In this document: positions 53,961 to 64,000 of the stretch, piece by piece
Layout: the number at the start of each line of letters is the position of its first letter
Position numbering within the stretch: position 1 is the first letter of the stretch
Source: Alviniconcha marisindica
Taxonomy: Eukaryota > Mollusca > Gastropoda > Provannidae
NCBI GenBank assembly: GCA_018857735.1
Contig: JABMCL010000882.1
Location: forward strand, 181,001 to 245,000
Direction: 5' to 3'
Length of the DNA stretch: 64,000 nucleotides
Notes under the pieces: model-generated
What the model was told of the DNA's origin: nothing
The model's input: only the letters and a program-made list of their open reading frames with translations
Databases searched by the model: none
Program-made: the position numbers and the translations under genes

Positions 53961-54200
53961 ATCTCTCTCTCTCAGTCTCTCATGATTCTCAATCGCTCTC
54001 ATCAAGAACAGCAAAGGATCTACTTTAACAACTTAATTTAACTTCATCGTCTTCTTCTTCTTCTTCTTCTTCTCATCATCATCTTTTATTCCACCATTCT
54101 CAACACCGTTAGAACGATTGGCGGCCACCCCGGCGAACCTTTTAGCTGATTTTTCTCGGGGAGGGTGACCACGAATTTCTACGGAAAATTTCCAGTTCGG

Positions 54201-54202
<2 letters not shown>

Positions 54203-54264
<62 letters not shown>

Positions 54265-54292
54265 AGCACGCACGCAAGCACGCACGCACGCA

Positions 54293-54330
<38 letters not shown>
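54203..54330. repeat. (CA)n / CACG microsatellite
   Basis: A CA run of about 60 bases, then CACGCACG, then CA again. Confidence 0.92.
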
Positions 54331-54333
<3 letters not shown>

Positions 54334-54639
54334 GGTTTGAAAAATAGAAACAGAAATTGTTTGCCTTTAACCTTTCTCAGTCCTTGTCACCTTCTTAAAC
54401 ATGCTTGAATTGTACGTGGTGCTAAGTCAGTCAGGATACTGCTACAACTTTTATTCACACTGCTGCTACTCCGCAACAGCCTGCAGCAACAGCAGCAGCA
54501 TCAGCAGCAACAGCAGCAGCAGCAGCAGGAGCAGCAGCACCAGCAGCAGCAGCAGCAGAAGTAGTAGTAGTAGTAGTGGAGTAGCAGCAGCTGTCACCTA
54601 TTCGCTCCAATACGGATCTACGATTCAATAGCGGCTCAC

Positions 54640-55495
54640 ACCCTCTCTACAGAGTATAAGGCCCCACGACGGGTCTACGATTCTACAGGTCACACCCTCT
54701 CTACAGCGTAGGAGTCACCCCGTCACTCCAAGACGGATCTACGATTCGACATGTCACACCCCCTCTACAACTTACGAGTCACCCCATTACTCCAAGACGG
54801 ATCTACGATTCGACAGGTCACACCCGTTCTGCAACTTAGGAGTCACCCCTTCACTCCAAGACGGATCTACGATTCGACAGGTCACACCCTCGCTACAACT
54901 TAGGAGTCACCCCTTCACTCCAAGACGGATCTACGATTCCACAGGTCACACACCCCTCTACAACTTAAGAGTCACCCCTTCACCCCAAGACGGATCTACG
55001 ATTCCACAGGTCACGTCCTGTCTAAGGCTTAGGAGTCACCCCTTAGTCACTCCAAGACGGATCTACGATTCGACACGTCACACCCGCTCTACAGCTTACG
55101 AATCACCCCTTCACTCCAAGACGGATCTACGATTCGACACGTCACACCCGCTCTACAGCTTAAGAACCACCCCTTCACTCCAAGACGGATCTACGATTCG
55201 ACACGTCACACCCGCTCTACAGTTTAGGAGTCACCCCTTAGTCACTCCAAGACGGATCTACGATTCGACACGTCACACCCGCTCTACAACTTAGGAGTCA
55301 CCCCTTCACTCCAAGACGGATCTACGATTCCACAGGTCATGCCTTGTCTAAGGCTTAGGTTCACCCCTTTACTCCAAGACGGATCTACGATTCGACACGT
55401 CACACCCGCTCTACAGTTTAGGAGTCACCCCTTAGTTACTCCAAGACGGATCTACGATTCGACATGTCACACCCTCTGACACCATAAGAGTCATC
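54640..55495. repeat. About 64-bp minisatellite, 13-14 units
   Basis: Units of CACTCCAAGACGGATCTACG, ATTCGACACGTCACACCCGC, TCTACAGCTTAGGAGTCACC. Some units have an extra TTAGT insertion, so unit length varies. Confidence 0.93.
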
Positions 55496-55699
55496 CGTTC
55501 ACCACCAAGAAGGACCTGACTGGACACAAGTCGAGTCTTCGCCGATCTTTACCTCAGTCGTGTGGATTCACCCTTCTCTGTGGCAAGGTGTGTCATCTAA
55601 CCGTCACCTGTTTGATGTGATGGTCTAATGAACAAGCGTGACACCGACTGACTTGGCCAAATTTGACGAAAGACACGAATAACTCGGTAACTTGCCTTG

Positions 55700-55790
55700 C
55701 AGTCAGCAGCTGACATCCTAGGCCGTATTGTTTCAGACTATGACGTTTTTATCACCAAAGTGTACAACGTTTACAGAATTGATGATAATA

Positions 55791-55840
<50 letters not shown>

Positions 55841-55985
55841 AATGTCAGCAACGGACATCCTAGGCATTGTTTCAACCTATGACGTTTTCATCACCAATGT
55901 GTACACAGTTTACAGAACTAACGACGACGATGATGACGACGACGACAATGACGATGACGATGATGATAATAATAATAACAACAAT
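55700..55985. repeat. Duplicated segment with (GAT)n runs
   Basis: Two related copies at about 55708-55780 and 55845-55918 share GACATCCTAGGC, TATGACGTTTT and ATCACCAA. Each is followed by a GAT or GAC/GAT triplet run. The Asp/Met-rich frames are artefacts. Confidence 0.8.
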
Positions 55986-56559
55986 GATAGTAATAAATGC
56001 CTGCTTAACGCTAGAATTAACTTTATTTCAACAGTCATCGAGCAAAATTTGAAATATCTTAATGTGCTTGGTGGTGTTCGAGGCTGTCTATACATGATTC
56101 CACGTTTCCTCTCTTTCTCTTGCTTATCATGTTATTTGTGGCACATTTTTCAGTTCAGTATTTAAGCTATGCGTATCATTCTGACGAATACTGCAATTTT
56201 CAGCACTCGTGTTCACGATCAGAGTCGACCAGGCCGCAGTCTTCACAGCCTTCAGGCAGTCCCCACCTCTAGATGAATATCAAGAGGATCGTGTACATGT
56301 TTTTAGCTTTAGATTAGCTGTCTTCTTTATTGTTTATTATTCATACTGTTTTAATAACACCCAAGGCACTGACACGTGACCACCTTTTAAACACACATCG
56401 TATCATTGCAGGACTTGCAACGTTCTGATAGAGCCCAGTCCTTGACAGGAGGAAGAAGAAGTAGAAGACGAAGAAGAAGATGACCACCTTGAGCGGCGGG
56501 CCTGTTCGAACTTAGCGAAAACATCGCCCCTTGGTTCAAATCTATATTTTTATCCCTCT
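55986..56559. other. No gene seen
   Basis: Unique AT-rich sequence without a recognised frame. A short GAAGAA-rich stretch lies at about 56450-56480. Confidence 0.5.
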
Positions 56560-57400
56560 GACGTGATTGGTTCCTCAAATGTTTGCCACTCTTGGCACGG
56601 CTCTGGCAGCCAGTCAAACACAGACTTATTGAAGCTGGCCATTTTGCCTATTTCTCTCATGGCTCAGACACCCTGTAATTGCTTTATTAGATGGATAACT
56701 CGCCACAAACTACAAGCACGGGGTACGAGTTGTCGCCCTTCGTGACTCCCCTGGTTTCTTTCCCCCTGATTAAACCGGGAAGCGAAACGAGGGAGGGGGC
56801 AGAGGAGGCTAGCGCACAATTAGAGTCGGCAAATTGGAAAAATTCGTGGGGATTAAAGCTATTTGAGGCCGAGTGGGGAGAGATGTTATTTATGACCTTC
56901 CCTTCGTTTGACTTTCTCGCCGGAAATGGCCGCTGCTGCGTCTGCGCGTGGTTTGGTGTCGTCTGCTGGTCAAATGAAAAGTTTGTCCGGCAATAATCGT
57001 GGAACGAACTGGGAATGAAAAGAGATGTTTGTCAAGCGATCGGGCTTACGGCATGATTTAGCGGGCCTTCTGCAAGTGTAAAATAGAGAAATGGGTCCCG
57101 GAGAATTTGCTGGCTGCAGAGTCATCATTATTTTTCTTTAGAATTCGTAAACGGCCAATTTCCTCGAGGTACCTCTGATCAAATATTGACAAAAACGACT
57201 GAGGCGACAGAGCATTCACACACGGTCAAATCGGTGCCGTAAAGGCAAGGAATGAATTTTTGAATCATTGGCGGATAGATTATGATCGCCATCGGTCATT
57301 GTTTTGCATTCAAGGGAGGCTGAGTCATCAGGTGTTGTCACTGAAAGCCTGCCTGCTGTGAATCAGTGAAACTAAAGAGGGCATTTTTACCCAGTCAAGC
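56560..57400. promoter_or_regulatory. Candidate regulatory block 3 (low-repeat, motif-rich)
   Basis: The longest stretch in the right third with no tandem or dispersed repeat. It holds many TAAT/ATTA-type cores (TGTAATTGCTTTATTAG, CACAATTAGAG, GGGATTAAAGC), TGAGTCAT and CAAGCGATC-like motifs. It could be a developmental enhancer of the neighbouring homeobox gene. A 100-codon plus-strand frame here has no known domain. Conservation is untested. Confidence 0.3.
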
Positions 57401-57412
57401 TCGTGGGCCGGT

Positions 57413-57870
57413 TTGGCCTAGCGGTAAGGCGTTAGGCTGGTAAGCCGAAGGACGGCGGTTCGATTCCGCTTCGGCTGTCCTCTCTCTTCAAAAGTTGTGG
57501 TCGGTGGACACTGTCTTGTGACTTTGTCCTTCACAATTAATGAAACATTAAAATGGCTCACATCGCTGCCCAGCTTAATTTGCTTCAAGTTCTAACAGCT
57601 GGTCTTTTCGGACTCGGTCTTTGTGACTCTGTTCCGCACAGTTGTTGAAAGAGCAAGAGTCATTCTGGTGGCTGCTTGGTTGGTTGAGTGTTGCTTTACG
57701 TCCAGAGAAACCGTAGGCTTATTAGGGACGGGAGCCCAGGACGACCACCTCGACTTTCACACAGCTCCTGAGCTCTGATTCTGGTGGTGGCAATGTAGCG
57801 TTAGGTATAGTCTCCTTCTTCCCACATCTCCTTGGATCTCGGTTCCCGCCAGTACCTCTTCTGAGACGAC
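57413..57870 (+). mobile_element. tRNA-derived SINE, family C, with family B inserted
   Basis: The head GGCCGGTTTGGCCTAGCGGT has an A-box, and GGTTCGATTCCGCTTCGGC carries a B-box. The body (TTGTGACTTTGTCCTTCACA, AAAATGGCTCACATCGCTGC) is shared with 61604-61850. The body is split at 57672-57777 by a family B retroposon, flanked by ATTCTGGTGG on both sides. Confidence 0.85.
57672..57777 (-). mobile_element. Retroposon family B inserted into SINE C, 10-bp target duplication
   Basis: The 106-bp insert contains GCTTTACGTCCAGAGAAACC and ACGACCACCTCGACTTTCAC. ATTCTGGTGG occurs directly before (57662-57671) and after (57778-57787). The family C copy at 61604 has this site uninterrupted. Confidence 0.88.
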
Positions 57871-57965
57871 GGGCTCGGCGTTAAACAAGCGGTTTAGCGG
57901 CAAACCAATCAGCGAAGCTCAGTTATGCCCCGTGCTGAGGGTACCATAGGAAAGAGGAGGGGGTA

Positions 57966-58095
<130 letters not shown>

Positions 58096-58154
58096 AGACC
58101 TCACTTGATCTGAATTTGGAGAGAGAAAAAAATAATAGAATTTTTTGTGGTAGT

Positions 58155-58497
58155 ACTTCATTGCCCCGCGCAGGCAATTCGGGTCGCCTCACCCGGGTAA
58201 GACACAGCAGCCGCAAGAGCAGCGCTACCCATTGCTAGTGGTGTATGCAGCATTTTCGTGTGTCCGAACAATGGCATGTAAGGCTGCCAGTGTTTGGGAT
58301 TCGTAAAATTAACGTGCGCACAGTTGCTGATGCATGCGATTGCGCACGGGAGCTGTACGCACACTGAACGACAGTCTGCGCTGGAAGTTGACTCAGTCCG
58401 GGAGAAAATCCTTTGCCGCACCGGGGATTCGAACCCGCGTCAGTATTGCGCCTGGCTTTTCAGTCGGACGCACTACCAGCTGAACTGTCCTCGCCCC
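58155..58497 (-). mobile_element. tRNA-derived SINE, family D
   Basis: On the minus strand the head reads GAGGACAGTTCAGCTGGTAG, an A-box-like start, and GGGTTCGAATCCCCGGTG, a perfect B-box. The body extends toward 58155 and is not shared with families A or C. Confidence 0.7.
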
Positions 58498-58759
58498 AAT
58501 TTACGTTATTTTTTATATTTTATTATTATTATTTAAAAAAATGTTTAAACAACAACAACAAAACAACCCTTTTTTTTTTAATCGATGGAAATAATCAGTA
58601 TTGTACAGGCAATCTCCCTTGCCACCACTTAAGTCTATGCACAACGGTAAGAAAAGAACAACAACTGTGCGTATTTTGTGTGCGAATATGAATAATAATA
58701 ATAATAATATAAAAAGTATTTGTAAAGCCCAGAATCTTGTCCATGGAGACTATTCTAAG

Positions 58760-58787
58760 TGCGCGCGCGCGCGCGCGCGTGCACACA

Positions 58788-58818
<31 letters not shown>

Positions 58819-58861
58819 GCATGCACGCACGCACGCACGCACCAGCACAGCACACACGCAC

Positions 58862-58896
<35 letters not shown>

Positions 58897-59042
58897 CACA
58901 CACACACACACACACACACACGCACGCAGGCACACGCACGCACGCTCGCACACGCACGCACGCACGCACGCACGCACGCACCCACGCACGCACCCACGCA
59001 CGCACGCACGCACAGCACACACACACCACACCACACACACAC

Positions 59043-59076
<34 letters not shown>

Positions 59077-59092
59077 CACCCGCACACACAAG
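58760..59092. repeat. (CG)n / (CA)n / CACG compound microsatellite
   Basis: Alternating purine-pyrimidine sequence of about 330 bp with two pure CG runs at 58760-58780 and 58803-58820. It is a strong candidate for Z-DNA formation. Confidence 0.95.
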
Positions 59093-59446
59093 CATATTCA
59101 GACTACGCAAAGCTTAATTTTACACAAGTTAAAACGGGCAGCAACAGAGATGGATGAAGACAGCAGCGCGGGCGGAGCAGAAAACATGGCAGGTCTACAG
59201 TTTGGGGAAAATAAATGTTTTTAGGTTACATTAATACTCACAGCGGTGTCAAACGCGGAGGGCATTATGCTAGTCCCTCTGCACCACTGCATAGATACAT
59301 TAAAGTATTTGTCATAATCGCCGTACACTTTGATAACGTTGTTACTAAACAACTTTCCCCGCCTCCCATCACGTTCTTTGTAAAGCGCTCAGGGCTTTTG
59401 AATAATTTGTGCTTTACAAATGATCATTTTTCTTCTTCTTCTTCTT

Positions 59447-59477
<31 letters not shown>

Positions 59478-60061
59478 ACGTTGAAGAGACTGGGTGGGGA
59501 GTGGGGGGGGGGGGGGGGGGGGGGGGGGAGGGGGACGACAACCAGAACTGAAAAGTAAACTAATACATCTCTTCTTCTCCGTTTAAAGTCTCGAGCTATG
59601 GGCGAGAGTGGTTTAATGTTCATTGGATTAATAAATCTTGGTCATTTACCTGTGTTGTATTACATATATTTTGTTTCTATTTTTCGGACAAAGCAAAGTT
59701 CGGGAAGCATGAATAGGCCAGTCGTTCGTAAGTGAGTAAGCGAGTAACTTGTTTCATTACTTCCGGTCAACACGGACGGTTATGTCAGAGTGAAGTAAAT
59801 TTTACGAAAACACAATAAATGCTAAAAAAATAAAAAATAAAAAAATGCTGAAACTAGTACCATGTCAATTTAAAAAAAAGAAAAAAAGAAAAAGAAAAAA
59901 AGGTGTATATTGGACAAAATATTTCCACCGGGGAACGATTAGATGACGTCAGCGTGTTTCCGTGGAAATCTGTCAGCTACCTTGGGTGAGGATTATACAT
60001 TGCATAACATAAACGAAAAGTACTGAGAGAGATGCTACCCCTTCCAAGGATACTACATTAA
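59093..60061. other. Intergenic DNA with (TTC)n and poly-G
   Basis: No gene was seen. It contains (TTC)n at 59430-59476 and a poly-G run near 59502-59529. A short dispersed block (GAGTAACTTG...CGGTCAACACGGACGGTTAT) at about 59735-59800 is related to 28495-28560 and 40375-40440. Confidence 0.6.
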
Positions 60062-60692
60062 AGCCCGTTCTTAACTGGGCGCATGTTTGTTCGCGAGCCT
60101 AGTTGGAAGTATTCAGCGAAGCTAGTTGGTTCTTAATTGGGCGAACTTTTCTTCGCGAACCTAGTTGGAAGTATTCGTCGAAGCTATATTCGGGGTCCAA
60201 AAAGCTTCGCTCAACATGTTCTGGGAACATTCGCCCTATTCGACGATCATTGCCTCTGATTGGCGGAGAGCAGACCTCTTCTGTGGATGAAGAAAAAATA
60301 AAAATAAAAATGGATGACGGTGTCGCTAGGTTCTTCACTCGCTTCGGAGGGAATTTGTTTATTTGTTGACTTGTGGGAGGCGCAGCCTTGTCTCGGGACC
60401 CAGAATGAGATAGTAGTTAGTTGAATTACCCTGTGAGGGATGATGAAAGTATACTGACTTGACTTGACTTGACTTTAGCCTACATTTTCGATTATAGTGT
60501 TGTCTGCTGCGCGTCTCAGTGCCGCAAGTTCGGGCCGAAGCTTGCATCTCATTACGAGCCAGTTGAGAACGAAGTAAAGTTTGGACTGTCCGAACCATAT
60601 TTGGCGAACTAAAAGTTCAGTTAAGAAACGAACAGTCGAACTGTCCGAAGTATGTTCGGCGAACAAACTCTTCGCCCAGTTAAGAACGGGCT
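60062..60692. mobile_element. MITE-like element with about 22-bp terminal inverted repeats
   Basis: The left end AAGCCCGTTCTTAACTGGGC matches the reverse complement of the right end GCCCAGTTAAGAACGGGCTT. Similarity continues into TTCGCGAGCC/GGCGAAC blocks. Internal copies of GTTGGAAGTATTCxxCGAAGC and TTCTTAATTGGGCGAA repeat the end sequence near the left side. No clear target duplication and no transposase frame were seen. Confidence 0.82.
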
Positions 60693-61109
60693 TGAGGCCC
60701 TCGCGTACCCACTAGGGACTCCATATTCCCAGGTCCTCCTAAATCTGCCGTGACTGCTTACGCCACTGAGTTAAAAAAGGATTTATTCAAATAGAAAATA
60801 ACGATACAAAATGAAACATTTATGAGCACATCAACAGGCCTTCAGTCTTATACGCGATGCGCTCATTTACATGCTTACTACAACAACAACAAAAGAGAGA
60901 GAGAGAGATGGGGGCGGGCTGGAGGTGGGGGGGAGGGGGGTGGGTGCGAGGGGTTGGGGTGGGAGGGGTTGGGGGGGGCGGGAGAAAGAAAGAAAAAAAT
61001 GAACGCCGGCCGGAACAAGATATATATATATAAACTAGATTTTTCCAGATTATATATATATAAACCAAAGGAACGACAACCCCCTCCCCCCCCCCCCCCC
61101 ACCCCCTCC

Positions 61110-61147
<38 letters not shown>

Positions 61148-61603
61148 GAAAAAGAAATCACTACGACACAGGCAAAACCAACTATAACAAAATCAAAATC
61201 ATGTAGCTTGGCTGGTGGCCTAAATAAATACAAGCGGTAGAGAGAGAGAAGGGGTTGGGTGGGGTGGAGGGGGGAGGAGATGGTTTGAAGCGATTATTGC
61301 AGTAGCTTTTTGTTTTGTTTTGACAAAGCAAAGTACAGAAGCGTGAATTGGCATTGTACGTTTGTATGTGTAAGTATAGCATATAATCCCACTTAAAGAG
61401 AATGCCCATCTGTTTACCGAAATCGTCGCTTTAAGTCTCACGTCGTCAGCACCGCAGGTAAAATTTGGAAAAAGTTTGACTATTAAGACTGTAGAAGCAA
61501 CATAGTGTCGAAGCACGCACCTGAAGACCGAGCGCGTCCGCCCCGGGTTAAAAAAGAAGAAGAAGAAGAACAAGAAGAAGAAGAAAACAGTTCCGTCTCC
61601 AGT
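60693..61603. other. No gene; poly-C and AT palindrome
   Basis: It contains a G-rich stretch at 60905-60980, a (TA)n pair at 61020-61062 forming an imperfect palindrome, and poly-C runs at 61086-61100 and 61110-61141. The rest is unassigned. Confidence 0.6.
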
Positions 61604-61850
61604 GAGCCGGTTTGGCCTAGCGGTAAGGCGTTAGGCTGGTAAGCAGAAAGACCTCTGTTCGAATCCGCTTCGGCTCTCCTTTCTCTTTAAAAGCTGTGGT
61701 CTGTGAACACTGTTTTGTGACTTTGTCCTTCACAGTTAATGAAACTTTAAAATGGCTCTCATCGCTGCCCATCTTAATGCAGGAATCATTCTGGTGGTGA
61801 CAGTGTAGCGATAGGTATATAATCTTCCTCTTCCCCTACCTCCATACCCC
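61604..61850 (+). mobile_element. tRNA-derived SINE, family C, uninterrupted copy
   Basis: The head GCCGGTTTGGCCTAGCGGTA and B-box GTTCGAATCCGCTTCGGC are followed by TTGTGACTTTGTCCTTCACA and AAAATGGCTCTCATCGCTGC. It includes ATCATTCTGGTGGTGACAGT, the empty-site equivalent of the insertion at 57672. Fragments related to family B follow at 61860-61910. Confidence 0.85.
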
Positions 61851-62404
61851 CCCCCCCCCTCCCCGTCCCTAATAAGCCTTATGGTTTCTGTGGACGTTTA
61901 AGCACCATGTTTACTTACTTAGTTCCGTCTCGAGTGGGACGATGTTGGTCTTATTTGTGCCGGCGTAAGCATAGTGAGCGGTTATAAGAGAAATGCAGCC
62001 CAATGCAATCAAGTCAAATCAAGTACTTCTTTATTCCAAAAAGTTGCCAATATTCCTCCAAGCACCGGACATAGCTCACCTCCAAGACGATACGTTGATA
62101 AGCTCTCCTTCTCAATTTTCATCGTTTTTCACCGCTTAATTGTTGTTTAAGTGTCGTTTTGTAGCTTGATAAAGGGAATTACCCCGAAAATTCGCATGTT
62201 GCGTTTTGCCCTAATAAACAGCGTTATTTTGAATTTTTCACGTGTTTGGATCTTCGTTATTCCACTCAAACGAAAATGTGGGTGCCACACATGAATTACA
62301 AAGAAAGAAAGAAACAATATCTACACGTATGAAAGATTCACAGTTTGCGAGTGCTCAGTAGGGTAAAGGCAAGGATAAAACCAACAATTCGAGTTGTTTA
62401 TGTG

Positions 62405-63062
62405 TAGATCGCTTGTTTTATATAGCGCTATTCTCCGCTGTCGAGCAGACTCACTGTGCTTGCATGTGATTCTACTGATGATGATGAAGTGATGCTTTAT
62501 GTCCTCAGATGTCAGTTGACATATTAGGGACAAGTTGTGACCAATGCCGAAGCATGGTGCAATAAATCTTTACGTCCACGGAAACCAGAAGGCTCGTTAG
62601 GACGGACAGTCCAGGACGTCCACCTCGACTCTCACACAGCTCCTGAACCACGAGTGATTCTACGTGAATGACTAGCTCTTTATAGCGCGTTTTTGAATGA
62701 ATATCCACCGAAGTGGTGTACTTAGCAGCGCTGACTTGGCGGATGGCATAGGAAACTGATGCCGTCTCGGCGAGTTCTGTGTACATCATGCAGCCATACA
62801 CCTTTTCACTTCATGCAAAGCCACATGCGTCTCGTGCATGCGTGTTTAGCTGTAACCTGCCACCTGCACTTTTGGCAGAATGACCGGGATCTTTTACGTG
62901 CTACTGCCGTAACAAGGGGGTAGAACGGATACCGAAATAAAAGTCAGCACAGACAGTTGACCCTGGAGAAGAACATTCTCCCGCCGCTTGTGCAGGGACT
63001 CGAACTCGGGACCTTTCGATCACGAGTCCGACGCTCTAACCTCTGAGCTATCCCCGCTCCCC
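62405..63062 (-). mobile_element. tRNA-derived SINE, family A, full-length, with family B inserted
   Basis: On the minus strand the head reads GGGATAGCTCAGAGGTTAGA (A-box) and GAGTTCGAGTCCCTGC (B-box). The body is the same as 22866-23340 and the tail ends GCGGAGAATAGCGCTATATA. The tail is split by a family B insertion at 62476-62653. This is the most complete family A copy here. Confidence 0.9.
62476..62653 (-). mobile_element. Retroposon family B, full-length candidate, 10-bp target duplication
   Basis: 178 bp flanked on both sides by GTGATTCTAC (62466-62475 and 62654-62663). Read on the minus strand it starts TCGTGGTTCAGGAGCTGTGT, continues through CTTCTGGTTTCCGTGGACG and ACATCTGAGGACATAAAGCA, and ends with a (CAT)n tail. 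The tail and duplication indicate target-primed retroposition. Confidence 0.9.
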
Positions 63063-64000
63063 ACTGTTGACTTTGTTTACAAAGTTAACTTTCTGCCACT
63101 TGAGCACCAATAACAAATATTAAAAAAAACTGCCAGTTATCTGACGGTTTTCGAAGACCTATGGCGTAACCAATTATGGCAATGCTTGGAGGAAGGATGT
63201 CGTAAACCGATGGTAGAAGTTTGTAAGGAGTTTAACCCCTTCACTGCCACAGCCTGTAACATTTCCGGGCTGAAAAACGCACGCACGCACATGCAAACAG
63301 TATATTTTCCGGTCCTATAGCACATCTACTTTCAATGCTATGCGTTTTGATGAAAATCCTTTCACGTGCCAGTGCGAAAAAGAAGACACAAATGCTTAAG
63401 GGTTTCAAATTTGGCACTTTTATTGACCGTTTTCAAGTGCCATCATGGCAGTGAAGGGGTTGAGTCTGCCTCTTTACGCCAGTTTTGGCCCTCGTCCACA
63501 GGACCGCATGTAACAATGTAACAATACAACTTTATTGCCAGATGTCAATACAGTTGCACTAGGAATGTTTTGTGGTGTCAAGTACGCTCATCGCACATTC
63601 ACGCCGATCATAAAACATTAAATTAGTACAACAGCAAACAAAAATCGAGGTAAAAAGTCCTTCATAATTAAAAAATAAAAATAAAATAAAATAAATACAT
63701 AAATAAAATAAATACATGGGATAAGATGTCAGCTATACCATCTGCAGGTGTGACTGGCCGAGGTCGACAAAATTGGTGGTCGTGTAAAAAAAACTAAAAC
63801 TAATAAAAACAAAAAAACAAAAAACAAAACAAAAACAAAAACGCGAATGCCTGTCTGCTTCAACGCATCCATACAATTAAACAAACAGCCGTATCATGAA
63901 TCATTGATCCAGTCAATCAAGCAACTGAGCAAATCAGTCAATCAATCAACCGATCAAATCAATCACTCAATCAATCAAATCAGTCGGGGGAAAAAAACAG
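63063..64000. other. Right-edge intergenic DNA
   Basis: No gene was seen. It holds a dispersed short repeat at about 63130-63235. A probable inverted LINE 3' end lies near 63505-63560 (on the minus strand GGCAATAAAGTTGTATTGTT then ACATTGTTACA). A-rich and CAAT-rich simple sequence lies at 63660-64000. Confidence 0.5.

Noticed and set aside
57413..57481. Functional tRNA genes at SINE heads (57413, 61604, 62995, 58430)
   Set aside because: A- and B-boxes are present, but anticodon and acceptor stems do not pair well. Each is followed by a conserved SINE body shared between copies.

Overview
The window is animal (metazoan) nuclear DNA. Its genes are broken into short exons with GT-AG introns, and it is full of tRNA-headed SINEs, LINE tails, MITE-like elements, microsatellites and minisatellites. 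The repeat style (long CA/TG runs, long poly-G/poly-C runs, tRNA-headed SINEs) suggests a mollusc, probably a gastropod. That is an inference from recall of repeat families and was not tested by a search.

Four protein-coding genes can be read. (1) Minus strand, 1-8278: the 5' part of U2SURP (SR140), a U2 snRNP-associated splicing factor. Nine exons join in phase and run off the left edge. (2) Minus strand, 16639-30167: a complete CDC20 (fizzy), the WD40 activator of the APC/C. Ten coding exons give about 533 residues, with a C-box and a C-terminal Ile-Arg tail. (3) Plus strand, 32701-41535: a complete ATP6AP2 (V-ATPase accessory protein 2 / renin receptor). Eight exons give 360 residues, followed by a long 3' UTR. 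CDC20 and ATP6AP2 are head to head about 2.5 kb apart. (4) Minus strand, 48484-48830: the last coding exon of a SHOX-type paired-class homeobox gene, ending in an OAR motif. Its homeodomain exons were not found and probably lie beyond the right edge.

Between 8.5 and 16.6 kb lie large minisatellites (28-bp G-rich, 65-bp, about 70-bp, about 65-bp), a MITE and a decayed LINE RNase H remnant. The CDC20 introns hold further minisatellites, two foldback elements, SINEs and a 2,245-bp element with 25-bp terminal inverted repeats. The right third (44-64 kb) has no complete gene. It holds retroposons (two copies of one short retroposon have clear 10-bp target-site duplications), a MITE, long microsatellites, and a few low-repeat blocks that could be regulatory DNA for the homeobox gene.

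The most unusual pattern is that many intronic minisatellites contain an exon edge. In CDC20, ATP6AP2 and the SHOX-like gene, arrays beside an exon carry many degenerate copies of that exon's own splice acceptor or donor, or its stop codon, plus roughly 10-30 nt of the adjoining coding sequence. Eight cases are listed.
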